A stretch of DNA of 64,000 nt from Holophagales bacterium. Lineage in GTDB: Bacteria > Acidobacteriota > Thermoanaerobaculia > Multivoradales > JAGPDF01. This document shows, one piece after another, positions 9,766 through 19,700 of this stretch (its first letter is position 1; the number at the start of each line of letters is the position of its first letter). The position numbers were made by a program, and so were the translations under genes. Location of the stretch: the NCBI GenBank assembly GCA_016699405.1, contig CP064972.1, forward strand, positions 2,759,501 to 2,823,500. Reading direction: 5' to 3'. Below the pieces are notes generated by a model. The model searched no databases and was not told the origin of the DNA. It saw nothing but the letters and a program-made list of their open reading frames with translations.

Positions 9766-10257
9766 GTGACGGGCCTTTGTCGTGCGCTGCTTGTTGCTCT
9801 ATTGCTTTCTCTCGTGGCGGCAGCGGGCGTTGGCTTCGTTGTTTGGAGGACCTACAACGCGAGTTTCACGTCGACCGAGAACGCTGACTTCATCAGGATT
9901 CGCGGGGATCGCGGTTTCGTCCTTCTGGGGCCTGAGTTCATGCGGAACTTGATGGGAGACGCTTGGGCCAGTAGCCGCCTCTACTCCACTTGTGCGGGCT
10001 GGCGAACATCGAAGGAAACACTGCTCCAGGAAATGCCGCTTCAACCGCTCCCAGCTGCAAGCAATGGAGTCGTTCTGAAAGTGCCGCGGGCCGACGCCGA
10101 ATGGGCGAGCATGATCGTGTACTCGTCGGGTCTAAAGAAGCTCTGCGGCCTCGAGGTCGACTTGGTGCACTCGAGTGTCATGAGCCAAGGGTGCAACCTG
10201 GTTGAGTCTCTTGACCGCAAACTCATTGCGGACGAGATGAAGCCAGCAACCAAGTGA
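9766..10257 (+). CDS. Orphan membrane-anchored or exported protein coupled to the IS-broken gene
   Basis: The product is a 163-residue protein with an N-terminal hydrophobic segment (residues about 5-27, LLVALLLSLVAAAGVGFVV) acting as a signal anchor or signal peptide, then a soluble domain with three Cys (in STCAGW, KLCGLE and SQGCNL). I recognise no family. The GTG start at 9766 overlaps the TGA of the disrupted HExxH gene (GTGA), so the two were translationally coupled and form one functional unit. In toxin cassettes such a downstream envelope protein is often the immunity partner; that is inference. With the upstream gene broken by the IS, this gene may now be poorly translated. Confidence 0.55.
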   Translation: MTGLCRALLVALLLSLVAAAGVGFVVWRTYNASFTSTENADFIRIRGDRGFVLLGPEFMRNLMGDAWASSRLYSTCAGWRTSKETLLQEMPLQPLPAASNGVVLKVPRADAEWASMIVYSSGLKKLCGLEVDLVHSSVMSQGCNLVESLDRKLIADEMKPATK

Positions 10258-10299
10258 GCTCGCAACATGGTCGTCACGTCGAAGACCGAAGACCGTAGA

Positions 10300-10324
10300 G
10301 GTGCCAGCCACCTTACAATCGGCC
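10300..10324 (+). repeat. Island short repeat, copy 3
   Basis: GGTGCCAGCCACCTT followed by ACAATCGGCC. It lies between the genes at 9766 and 10374 and is the cleanest copy, combining the left half of copy 1 with the right half of copy 2. Confidence 0.6.
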
Positions 10325-10373
10325 CGAAGGGCGACGCAGTCCTCAAGGCTTGCTACCCGACGTTCGATCCGTG

Positions 10374-10883
10374 ATGCCACACCGAATGGAATCGCGCGTG
10401 GGGCCCCGCTACACCTCGTTTGCATGGGTGGCCAGCAGCTTGCTTGTTGTCAGGGCTGCCTTGCACGCGGTTGTAGCAGTCGGTCTGCATCTGCGTTTGC
10501 TGGAGGTCTCGGACATCGAAGGACTGCCCAGTGCGTTCCTCGTTGACCACTGCGAGTTCTGGGTCGGTTCGGACTTGAGGCTGCTTGGGTGGTTGGCCCC
10601 TGTTGCCGTCATGGCTCGAGTCGCTCATACAAGGAGCCTTGCTTCATTCTTCTTCGGCGCGCTTGGCGGCATTGCCGGGCTCGCGCTCGCGATGGCGATC
10701 TCCGCCTTGCCTGCCTTGATAGTCCGCGGGTATCTTCCTGCGATCGGGATCGCTCCCAATACCTGGGTGGCTGCGCTGCTGTTCACGGCTCTCGCGCTAG
10801 CGCTCATCAATGCTCCTCTGGTGTTCATGCGCTGGCGCTCACACGGGAGGCGGAAACTCCGGGAATCGGGTAAGGCGGACTGA
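10374..10883 (+). CDS. Orphan integral membrane protein (about 169 aa)
   Basis: The product is predicted to cross the membrane four times: about residues 15-40 (AWVASSLLVVRAALHAVVAV), 65-82 (LRLLGWLAPVAVMARV), 90-120 (FFFGALGGIAGLALAMAIS) and 130-152 (AALLFTALALALINAPLVF). It ends in a basic tail (RWRSHGRRKLRESGK). The ATG at 10374 is preferred over TTG 10350 and GTG 10371; there is no strong Shine-Dalgarno sequence. No family is recognised. It is the last gene of the island. Confidence 0.5.
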   Translation: MPHRMESRVGPRYTSFAWVASSLLVVRAALHAVVAVGLHLRLLEVSDIEGLPSAFLVDHCEFWVGSDLRLLGWLAPVAVMARVAHTRSLASFFFGALGGIAGLALAMAISALPALIVRGYLPAIGIAPNTWVAALLFTALALALINAPLVFMRWRSHGRRKLRESGKAD

Positions 10884-11179
10884 GCAGCCAGGCGCCAAGC
10901 AGCGGTGGTGAGAAACGAGCCCGGCCCGTTGGCTGGGCTCGTCGTATGGCTTGACGCCGCCCTTCGTCAGCCCCTCGGAAGGAAGGACTCAACCGCAGTC
11001 AGGCTGCGTGGTCTTCAATCCCACGAGACCTCGAATCGGGGAATCGTGGAACTTGCACTGGCCTCGCCTCGTATCCTGCGTCGGGGACGGACGGGAGGCC
11101 CAGAAGTCCGTGGCAGCTGTCCGGCTCGTCCCCGGTGCTCCGGCCCAATACCCACAAGCTGGACCGTGTCGTGGATCTG
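10884..11179. other. Non-coding right margin of the accessory island
   Basis: I see no gene here. A hairpin (ACGAGCCC at 10915-10922 with GGGCTCGT at 10935-10942) follows the last island gene but lacks a T-run, so it is at best a weak terminator. The only open frames are short and have no coding features. Confidence 0.45.
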
Positions 11180-11213
11180 AAAAAGAAAAGGGCCCCTCGC
11201 GAGAGGGGCCCTT
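11180..11213 (-). terminator. Rho-independent terminator of the leftward S8 protease gene
   Basis: On the minus strand, an 11-bp perfect stem (AAGGGCCCCTC with GAGGGGCCCTT; 11188-11198 and 11203-11213) with a 4-base loop is followed by TTCTTTTTC. It lies 25 bases beyond the stop codon at 11238. Confidence 0.9.
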
Positions 11214-11237
11214 GGCATTTGCCGCGTGGGGTCGGGA

Positions 11238-14200
11238 TCAGGCGGGGCGGCGCCGGAGGGCGAGGAGCGCTGCCAGGGCGAGGAGCCCGAGCATCACGCC
11301 GATTCCGATCGGGGAGAGGGTCGGAATCTCGAGCACGCCCGAGATCTGGATGACGGTCGGGTCGCTCGTGCCGCCGGCCGCCGGATCGTCGGTCGAGGCG
11401 GTCGTCTCGTTGGTGCCGTTGCCGTCGGCGTCGTAGCTGACGGTTCCCTGGTTGCTGATCGAGGTCCCTGCGGCCTCGGACGAGATCGTCGCGTCGATGG
11501 TCACCGTCACCGAGCCGCCGCCCGGGATCGAGCCGTTCCAGGTGACGGTGTTCGTGCCGATCGTCGCGACCGCCGTGCCCGAGGTGGCCGACGCGGAGAC
11601 GAGCACGAGCGACGCCGGCAGGATGTCGGTGAGCTCGTCGCCCGGGTTGTCGAGCTGGGCCGTGGCCGAGGTGTTGGTCAGGGTGATGGTGTACGTGATG
11701 GCGCCGCCCGGGACGAAGCTCCCGCTGACGGTCTTGGTGCGCCCGCTGATGCCGGCCGGCGAGGTGACGAAGAAGCTCGTCGGGTCGCTGGCGCCGCCGA
11801 CTGCCGGGTCGTCGGTGAGGGCGGCGGCCTCGTTGACGCCGTTGCCGTCCGCGTCGAAGGCGAGGCTGCCCTGGTTGGTGATCGTCGCCAGCGCCGCGCC
11901 GGCACCGATCGTCGCCTGGATGGTGACGGTCACCGAGCCGTTGGCCGGCACGACGCCGTTCCAGGTCACCGTGTTCGTGCCGAGGTTCGCCAGGGCCGTG
12001 CCCGAGCTGGCCGAAGCCGAGACCAGGGCGAGCTGCGGCGGCAGCACGTCGGTGAGCTCGTCGCCCGGGTTGTTCTGCTGGTCGTAGCTCGAGCTGTTGC
12101 TGAGCACCACCGTGTAGGTCACGGCGCCGCCCGGAACGAACGAGCCGGTCACCGCCTTGGTGGCGCTGAGGGTCGCCGGCGAGAGCACCGTGGTCGTGGC
12201 GCTCGCCGAGTTGTTGACGGTATTGGGGTCCGCCGTGGTCGGCGAGCTGGTGTCGCTGGCGTTGGTCAGCGCGCCCGCGGTGTTGGGCGCCGTGAAGGTG
12301 GCCGCGAGCGTCGCCGAGCCGCCGGGGGCGAGGCTCGCCAGGTCCCAGTGGCCGGTCGCCGGGTTGTAGATGCCCTGCGAGGCGGTGAAGGATCCGGGGT
12401 TGAGGCTCGGGAAGCTGGCGAAGCCCTCCTGGACGTCGACGCTGTAGGACGGGTCGTCGCCGTGGTTGGTGACGGTGAGCGTGTAGGTCACGCTGCCGCC
12501 GACGAGCACGGTCGGGCTGCTCACCGACTCGGTGATCTCGAGGTCCGACGAGCGCGGCGCATTGACGCAGACCGTCGCCTGGTTGTTGGCCGGGTTGGTG
12601 TCGAGCGGCGTGCCGGCGCGGACCTGCGACCGGTTGCAGATCTGGCCGGAGAGCTCGACGGTGGCGACGATCTGCAGCGTCGCGCTGGCCGAGACGGCCA
12701 GGCTGCCCGGGACCGTCCAGAGCCCGGTGCCGGAGACGTAGGCGCCGCCGCCGTTGTCGGAGACGTAGGTGAGACCGCTCGGCAGCGGATCACTGACGAC
12801 GATCCCCGAGGCGGTGTTCGGCCCGTTGTTGGTGACCGTGACGGTGAAGGTCACGTTCTGGCCGACCGTCGGGTTGACCGGCAGGACGGACTTGGCGATT
12901 GCCAGGTCGGCCGCCTGGGCGGTGTCGAGCAGCACCACCTCGGCCCGCGTGCCGGCGGCGTTGTGATGGTGCAGGAGCAGCGCGCCGAGCGACCCGTTGG
13001 TGGTCATGTTGGCGGTGTTCCAGCTCACCGGCAGGGTCGCGCCGTTGAGGTCCTCGTCGAGGAAGTTGCCGCCGAAGTTGATGCCCGGCGCCGCCCAGTT
13101 GTAGAAGTACGGGCCGGCCGCTTCGTCATAGCGGGAGGCCGCCGCCGGACTGCAGTGATCGCCGGTCGTCGTCCGCGCGCAGCCGGCGTTGGTCGCCGGA
13201 CAGGTCACGATCTTGTAGCGGAAGGTGGTGTCGCCGGCGGTCATGCCGAGCTGCGCCGGCGTGGCGCCGAGGACCATCACGTTGTTGAGGTGCATCGCCG
13301 TGTCGATCACCGACGGCGAGACGAGATTGACGAACGAGCCGAGGCCGAGAATGGTATTGCCGTTCGTCGTCAGGTCCCGGACGCCGCGATGGAAGGTGTC
13401 GACGGCGTTGGCCCCCGAGACGAAGATCGAGGGGCTCAGGTTGAAGATGGCCTTGTCGTACGTCCCGTCCTCGTTGGTGTCGATGCAGATGTCGTAGGCC
13501 ACTTCGTTGAGCGTCGACCAGTCGGACCAGCTCGAGACGCCGAAGAAGACGAGGTCGTTGTTGATGTTCGACGGCGATCCCGGGAGGTAGGAGACGCCGG
13601 CGTACTGGATGTCGGCGTAGTCCGGCGCGTTCGCCGGGTCGGTGCCGGAGACCACCTGGAGCTCGAACGGCGAGACCAGCGATTCGATGTCGGTAGGGTA
13701 GGTTCCGGTGCAAGTCGGGCCGGCGGCGAGCGTGCCGGTGCAGAGCCCGGTGCCGGAGAGCGGGATGGTCGTCGAGCCGGTCGGCGCGCCGCCGGTCACG
13801 ATCGTCGGCGGGGCCGCCATCGCCGACGACGGCTTCTCGGCCATGTAGACCGGCAGGCGGAGCTTCAGCGTGCTGCTCTGGCTGAAGGTGAGATAGCCCT
13901 CCTCCTCGGTCAGGAAGGAGCGCGGCTGGTCGCCGTAGTTCGCCTGGATGCCCTGGGTCGGGAAGAGCGACGGGTCGCGCTTCTGGTCCATCAGGCTGGC
14001 GTCGGCCGACAGCTGCACGTCGATCTCGACCGACTCGCCGGCGGGGATGGTGAGGCTGTTGCCGCCGGGCAGCGAGAAGGAGACGCCGGGGGCGTCGTTC
14101 GTCAGGTCGAAGCCGAGGTTGAAGGTCTGCGAGGTCGCACCCTTGTTCACCACCCGCACCTTCTTGACCTGCGTGACGTTGCCGACGACCTCGGGGTTGA

Positions 14201-16415
14201 ACGTGACGCTCACCAGTCCGGCGTCCTCGGCGTTCATCGCCACGACGTCGCCGACGGCCGCCTTCGGCACGTCGACACGCCCTCCGCCGATGCGCGACGG
14301 GCCGAAGCGCGGCGCGGTGCCGTTGGGGAAGAGCGTCGTGTCGTGGATCGCGTAGTTCATCGCCAGCGCCTTGAGCTCCTCGACGGTCCAGGTCGGGTGG
14401 AGCTGGCGGAGCAGCGCCATCGTGCCTGCCATGTGCGGGCTGGCCATCGAGGTGCCGGAGATCGTCAGGTTGCGGACGCCGACCTGGATGCCGCTGGGGT
14501 CGAAGACGCCGGTGCAGGACGAGCCGCCCGAGGTCGCCGTCGTGCAGACGATGCCGGTCTCGACCGAGGTGATGTTGAAGCCCGGAGCGGCGACGTCTGG
14601 CTTCAGGCGAAGCGGCGAGCCGAAGATGCGACGCGGGCCGCGCGAGGAGAAGCTGGCGACGGTGTCGGCGCCGTTCTGCCCCTGCAGGGTGACGTTGACC
14701 GGCGGCGTGCTGAGGATCGTGTTCTTCAGCAGCGTACCGTCGGCCAGCGTGATCATCTCGGTGGGCGTGGTGATCGGAGTGACGATCGTCGCGTCGTCGG
14801 CCATCCCCGGCGGCGGCGAGCCCGGGGCGTTGTTGACGATGATCGTGCCGATGGCGCCGGCGTTCTGGCAGTTGAGCGCCTTGGTCTTGAACGAACAGGT
14901 GCCGCGGTCGACGACGCAGATGTTGCCGGCGATGGCGGCGGCGTTGGTCAGCGCGCAGCAGCCGTCCGTTGCCGAGGTACCGCAAGCCGCTGGCGACGTA
15001 GCGTCCTGCCCGATCACCGCGTTGGCGGTCTGTCCGCTCGGTGTCGTGCCGAACGCCGCGGCGCCGCCGAGGTAGTTGCCGGCGATCCCGGCGGGCGAGT
15101 TGACCAGCATCGACACGGCGGCGACACCGTTGTCCAAAGAGGCCGCCGTGGCGAGGACGCGTGAGCCCGAGCCCGGAGCGCCGGCGATGAAGAAGGTGTC
15201 CCCGGCGTTGCCGGCCGAGGTGACGACGATGACGCCGGCGAGCGCCGCATTGTCGGAGGAGAGCGCCGAGGCGGTCACCGCCGAGCCGAAGCTCGAGCCG
15301 AGCGACATGTTGATCACGTCGAGGTGGTCGGAGAGGTCGGTGTCGCCGTTCGGGTCGAGCGACCAGTCGATGGCCGCGGTGGTCAGGCCGGTGCTGCCGA
15401 AGCAGCCGAAGACCCGCAGCCCGTAGAGCGACGCCTTGGGCGCCACACCCGGTCCGACCAGCAGGCCGCTGTAGGTCGACGGGTTGGCATCGTACGGCCC
15501 GGTGAAGGTCGCTCCCCCGGCGGTCATGCCGTAGGCGGCCGCCGAGCCGGAGACGTGGCTGCCGTGGCCGTTGCAGTCCATCGGGTTGGCGTCGGGCGCC
15601 GGAGCGTTGGCGCCAGTGTAGGCGTCGCCCGCGAAGTCGTTGCCGCCGACGACCTTGGCGGTCGGGAAGCTCCCGCCCGTGGCCGTGCCGACGGTGGTGA
15701 AGGTCGCGGTGTCGGTGCGCTCGGTGGTGTAGTCGGCCGCCGTCGCGCCGGGGCCGCCGAATGCGGGGTGGAGGTAGTCGATCCCGGTGTCGATGATGCC
15801 GATCCGGATCCCGGTGCCATCGACGCCAGCCGGCAGGCCGATGGTATTGGCCCAGACGTTCGGCGCGCCGATGAACGGCACGCTGGTCGAATTGGTCGGG
15901 AACTCGGCGGCGATCGGCACGATTCCCTTGACGCCGGGGAGTGCCCGGATCGCCGCCAGGCGATCGGCTTCGACCGCGACGGCGATGCCGTTGAGGGCGT
16001 TCTTCACCCGGTAGATCTCGCGTGCATCGATCGGCGACGCGGCGAGCGCGGCCCCGACCTGTGCCTGGGCGGCGGCGATTCGCATCGCCTGACTCCGGGT
16101 CAGGACGGCGGCGGCGGCCTTGGCGTGGCTGTCCGTCGGCAGGGCACCCTTCATCGCCTCGGCGTAGACGACCGCCGTCGGAGGATCGACGAGCTCGACG
16201 AGGACCTGGATCCGGCCGTCGTCGGTGCGGGCGATTCCTTCCTGACGGGCGAGGCTCTCGTCGGGGTTCGAGACCTCCATCTCGGGAGCCGGAGACGCCG
16301 CCACCGGACGAAGCGGCGCGGCCGCGGCGAGCCCGCCGACCAGCAGGGCAAGGCACGCGACGATCGTGAGGACGGGGTCGGCGAGGGCAATCGGACGCTT
16401 GCGGGTTGACGGCAT
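11238..16415 (-). CDS. Secreted S8 (subtilisin-like) protease with PA insert, DUF11 repeats and IPTL-type C-terminal sorting tail
   Basis: The product is a 1725-residue secreted serine protease. The start is the ATG at 16413-16415, with AGGAGG (16421-16426) six bases upstream. The signal peptide is about residues 1-38. An I9-like propeptide region precedes the catalytic domain. The catalytic triad is visible: Asp209 in IGIIDTGIDY, His284 in CNGHGSHVSG and Ser656 in GTSMASPHMAG. The large gap between His and Ser holds a protease-associated (PA)-like insert (CALTNAAAIAGNICVVDRG). Later come at least four DUF11-type Ig-like repeats (TFTVTVTNNGPNTASGIVV; GDELTDVLPPQLALVSASA). The tail EIPTLSPIGIGVML, a hydrophobic helix and RRRPA form an IPTL-CTERM-type sorting signal, suggesting surface anchoring or sorting before processing. 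The last two repeats are strongly similar, pointing to recent internal duplication. Confidence 0.92.
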   Translation of the reverse strand: MPSTRKRPIALADPVLTIVACLALLVGGLAAAAPLRPVAASPAPEMEVSNPDESLARQEGIARTDDGRIQVLVELVDPPTAVVYAEAMKGALPTDSHAKAAAAVLTRSQAMRIAAAQAQVGAALAASPIDAREIYRVKNALNGIAVAVEADRLAAIRALPGVKGIVPIAAEFPTNSTSVPFIGAPNVWANTIGLPAGVDGTGIRIGIIDTGIDYLHPAFGGPGATAADYTTERTDTATFTTVGTATGGSFPTAKVVGGNDFAGDAYTGANAPAPDANPMDCNGHGSHVSGSAAAYGMTAGGATFTGPYDANPSTYSGLLVGPGVAPKASLYGLRVFGCFGSTGLTTAAIDWSLDPNGDTDLSDHLDVINMSLGSSFGSAVTASALSSDNAALAGVIVVTSAGNAGDTFFIAGAPGSGSRVLATAASLDNGVAAVSMLVNSPAGIAGNYLGGAAAFGTTPSGQTANAVIGQDATSPAACGTSATDGCCALTNAAAIAGNICVVDRGTCSFKTKALNCQNAGAIGTIIVNNAPGSPPPGMADDATIVTPITTPTEMITLADGTLLKNTILSTPPVNVTLQGQNGADTVASFSSRGPRRIFGSPLRLKPDVAAPGFNITSVETGIVCTTATSGGSSCTGVFDPSGIQVGVRNLTISGTSMASPHMAGTMALLRQLHPTWTVEELKALAMNYAIHDTTLFPNGTAPRFGPSRIGGGRVDVPKAAVGDVVAMNAEDAGLVSVTFNPEVVGNVTQVKKVRVVNKGATSQTFNLGFDLTNDAPGVSFSLPGGNSLTIPAGESVEIDVQLSADASLMDQKRDPSLFPTQGIQANYGDQPRSFLTEEEGYLTFSQSSTLKLRLPVYMAEKPSSAMAAPPTIVTGGAPTGSTTIPLSGTGLCTGTLAAGPTCTGTYPTDIESLVSPFELQVVSGTDPANAPDYADIQYAGVSYLPGSPSNINNDLVFFGVSSWSDWSTLNEVAYDICIDTNEDGTYDKAIFNLSPSIFVSGANAVDTFHRGVRDLTTNGNTILGLGSFVNLVSPSVIDTAMHLNNVMVLGATPAQLGMTAGDTTFRYKIVTCPATNAGCARTTTGDHCSPAAASRYDEAAGPYFYNWAAPGINFGGNFLDEDLNGATLPVSWNTANMTTNGSLGALLLHHHNAAGTRAEVVLLDTAQAADLAIAKSVLPVNPTVGQNVTFTVTVTNNGPNTASGIVVSDPLPSGLTYVSDNGGGAYVSGTGLWTVPGSLAVSASATLQIVATVELSGQICNRSQVRAGTPLDTNPANNQATVCVNAPRSSDLEITESVSSPTVLVGGSVTYTLTVTNHGDDPSYSVDVQEGFASFPSLNPGSFTASQGIYNPATGHWDLASLAPGGSATLAATFTAPNTAGALTNASDTSSPTTADPNTVNNSASATTTVLSPATLSATKAVTGSFVPGGAVTYTVVLSNSSSYDQQNNPGDELTDVLPPQLALVSASASSGTALANLGTNTVTWNGVVPANGSVTVTIQATIGAGAALATITNQGSLAFDADGNGVNEAAALTDDPAVGGASDPTSFFVTSPAGISGRTKTVSGSFVPGGAITYTITLTNTSATAQLDNPGDELTDILPASLVLVSASATSGTAVATIGTNTVTWNGSIPGGGSVTVTIDATISSEAAGTSISNQGTVSYDADGNGTNETTASTDDPAAGGTSDPTVIQISGVLEIPTLSPIGIGVMLGLLALAALLALRRRPA

Positions 16416-16776
16416 CGGCTCCTCCTGGAACAAAGGCAGAGTCCCTACCGGCAGATCGGGCTTCGTGCACCGAGGGCCGGCAGGCGACGGAAAGGCGCAG
16501 GCTTGGGTTGGCAAGAGATCGAGCCAAGCATGACGTCGAGTGGGCGGAGAGTACCGGCGGAGGTGGGGGGAGGTCAAACCCTCGGGCGCCGGCCGATGGG
16601 CCCGAACGGGCCGCCCTCGCCGTCGCGGGGACGCCGCCTCCGGCTCCCCAGGCGGGCGCCCTCGCGAGTCGCCGTCGAGGGACGGCGCGAGTTGAAGCCG
16701 TGCACTTCGAATGGAACAATCGGCTGGCCGGGAAAGGTCAGACCCTGTTCGGCTCGTCGGTTCAAGGAGGATTCGA
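16416..16776. promoter_or_regulatory. Divergent promoter region between the two S8 protease genes
   Basis: This 361-bp gap has no convincing gene. Both edges carry good ribosome-binding sites (AGGAGG for the left gene, AAGGAGG at 16764-16770 for the right). TTGAAG (16692-16697), 17 bases, then AACAAT (16715-16720) is a possible sigma-70-type promoter for the rightward gene, with four of six matches in each box. Confidence 0.35.
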
Positions 16777-19700
16777 GTGCACCCGTCTGCGGTCAAGCGC
16801 TTCTCTCGCCTCCTGGGATGGGCCCTCGTTCTCGGCAGCGCAGCCTCCGCCGAGTCGGCCCCCGGCCCCTCGCATGTCGTGCGTCTCGACCGCGCGGCAG
16901 CGCGCGCGGCGAGCCGCCTCGCGCTCGCGCCCCGTTTTGCCGCCGACTACGGCGGTTTCCGCTATCTCGAGCTTTCGGCGGCCGACGTCGCCCGCCTCGA
17001 AGGCGCCGGGGTGCCCTTCACGGAAGACCGCGACGCCGGCCAGGTGCAGATCGGTCGCTTCCGTTTCGACCCGCGGCGCGACGGTGAGTCGGCGATCGGT
17101 GCGGGTGAGGTGGCCAACGGCACGTCGGCCGGCTTTCGCCTCGTCCAGTTGCGCGGTCCCGCCAAGGACGAATGGCTGGCCGAGTTGGGCCGCGCCGGAC
17201 TGCCGTTGCTGCAGTACTACCCGTTCGACACCTACTTGACCTGGGCTGCGCCCGGTGTCGCCGAAGACGCCGCGGCGCGACCGTTCGTCCGTTGGCAGGG
17301 GCTCGTCCATCCGGCCTACAAGGTCTCGCCGGAGCTCGACGGCCGCACCGGGACGATCCGCAACGTCGACGTGACGGTCTACGACGACGGCAAGCTCGAT
17401 GCGGTGGCCGCCGAGATCGAAAAGCTCGGCGGCAAGGTGCTGCAGCGCGTGCCGGCGCAGCCCGATCGCACCTTCTATTCGATCGTGGCCGAGCTCCCGG
17501 CGAGCGCGCTCGCCGCGATGGCGCGCCTTCCGTCGGTGCTCTTCCTCGGCTTCCAGGGGCCGCGGCCGGTGTTCGATGACGAGATGTCCGACCAGATCCA
17601 GGCGGGCAATCACCCGGGTGGTGTGCCGGTCACCGGCTACAACGCGCACCTGGCGACACTCGGCGTCGATGGCTCGGGAGTGACCTGGGCGATCGTCGAC
17701 ACCGGCATCGACTACGACCACCCCGACCTCGCCTCGCGCATCGTCGGTGGGTACGAGTTCCCCGGGTCCTGCAACATCGCGGGTCAGCCCGGATCGGACT
17801 GTGCCGCGGGTGGACATGGGACCCACGTCGCCGGAATCGTCGGCGGAACCGCCGCCGCCGGTTTCGCCGATCCGTCGGGGTTCCTCTACGGTCTGGGGGT
17901 CGCCCCGAGCGTGGGTCTCTTCGCGATGAACTCGCTCTCGGCGGCTGCCTGGCCGCCGGCCGGAGGCTGGCAGGAGCACTCGAAGCGGGCGGTGCTCGGC
18001 AGCGCCGTGGGCGGCAACAACTCGTGGACCACCAGCGAAGGGAGCAACCACGGCTACCAGGCCTCGGAGCGCGCCCACGACCTGATGGTCCGCGACGGGA
18101 ACTTCGACACCACCACGGTGGCGGAGCCGTTCATCGAGGTCTTCTCGGCCGGCAACTCGGGCCCCGGAGCGAGCACGCTGACGGCGCCGAAGGAGGCCAA
18201 GAACCTGATCGTCGTGGCCTCCAGCGCCAACTACCGCGTCGGCTCGATCGACAGCATCGCCAGCTCCTCGTCACGCGGACCGGCGGCGGACGGCCGCATC
18301 GTGCCGACGCTCGCCGCTCCAGGCGAGGAGATCGCCTCGACCCGCAACGACACCGGAGGCGACTGCTCGACGGCGATCGCCGGCACGAGCAACCGCTACG
18401 CCTTCTGCTCCGGGACGAGCATGGCCGCGCCCCATGCCTCGGGCGCTGCGGTGCTCGCCGTCGATCGGTGGCGGGACCTGCACGCGGGGGCGACGCCGAG
18501 TCCGGCGCTGGTCAAGGCGCTGCTGGTGGCGAGTGCGGTGGACATGGGAGCGGCCGACATCCCGAACTTCAACGAGGGGTGGGGCCGCATCGACATCACC
18601 CGCCTGCTCGCACCCGGAGTGCCCCGCGTGGACCAGGACCAGGATCCGGCACGGACCTTCGCGTCGGCCGGCGAGGTCTACGAGATGACGGTCGGTGTCC
18701 CCGATCTCGCCAAGCCGTTCAAGGTGACGGTCGCGTGGACCGATGCTGCGGGGGCCGTCGGCGCGAATCCGGCGCTGGTCAACGACCTCGACCTCGAGGT
18801 GGTATTCGGGTCGACGACCTACCTCGGCAACCAGTTCGCCGCCGGTTGGTCGACGCCGGGCGGCACGCCGGACGCCCGCAACAACCTCGAGAACGTCTTC
18901 GTGCAGTCGCCGCCGTCGAGCGCGGCGACGATCCGTGTGCGAGCGACGGCGATCAACGGCGACGGTGTTCCGTACAATGCCGACGCGACCGACCAGGACT
19001 TCGCGCTGGTCTGCACCAACTGCGCCGAGCAGGCGGACTTCACCCTGCGCGCCGTGCCCGCCTCCCAGGCGGTTTGCGCACCGACCGAGGCCGCCTTCGC
19101 CGTCGAGGTCGGTTCGCTGCTGGGCTTCGTGAATCCGGTCACCCTGAGCTTGATCGGTGAGCCGATCGGGGCCTCGGATGGCTTTTCGGTCAATCCGGTG
19201 ACGCCGGCCGATCCGGCCGCGACATCGACGCTCACGCTGGCGAACACCGAGGCGGCGGTGCCCGGGACATACGCGATGACGCTGGTCGGGGCGGCGGACG
19301 GCGCCGACCCGAAGAGCTTCCCGCTCTCCCTGTCGATCGACAGCGCAGTACCGCCGGCGCCGTCGCTCACCGCGCCGGCGGATGGAGCGCTCGGCGTCGC
19401 GGTGCGTCCGACCCTGCAGTGGGAGGGGGCCGCCCAGGCTGCCTCCTACCGCCTCGAGGTCTCGACCTCGGTGGACTTCACCCCGTTGCTCGTCGACGAG
19501 TCCGGCCTCACCGGCACGAGCTTCACTCCGACGAGCGATCTGCCGAGCAGCGCGCGCCTGTTCTGGCGCGTCACGGCGACGAACGCCTGCGGACCCGGCG
19601 TCGCCTCGGCGGTCCACACCTTCGCCACCGTCACTCTGCCAGGCGACTGCAGCCTCGGGTCGGCGGCCGCTCCGGTCTATGCCGAGAGCTTCGACGGAGC

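Larger units (their letters stand above)
8209..9769 (+). pseudogene. Small HExxH-motif gene split by an IS3 element; 5' end also missing
   Basis: Removing the IS and one copy of the CGCC duplication joins 8209-8293 to 9552-9769 in one frame of about 100 codons without a stop. The left part reads ...DWKNDADEVLATINVER and the right part HVRESSGDPAALAREYADT, followed by FMHESLHAVDFG and ending DFRLEIGYSGGKTL. HESLH fits the HExxH zinc-binding signature of zincin metallopeptidases; in polymorphic toxins such domains occur as C-terminal toxin tips. A TGA at 8206-8208 precedes the frame and no ATG, GTG or TTG start follows, so the gene was probably already a 3' remnant of something longer. Its TGA (9767-9769) overlaps the GTG start of the next gene. 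The peptidase assignment rests on the motif alone. Confidence 0.6.

Noticed and set aside
10915..10942. Hairpin as terminator of the last island gene
   Set aside because: The stem is only 8 bp with a 12-base loop and no U-run follows, so it is not called a terminator.
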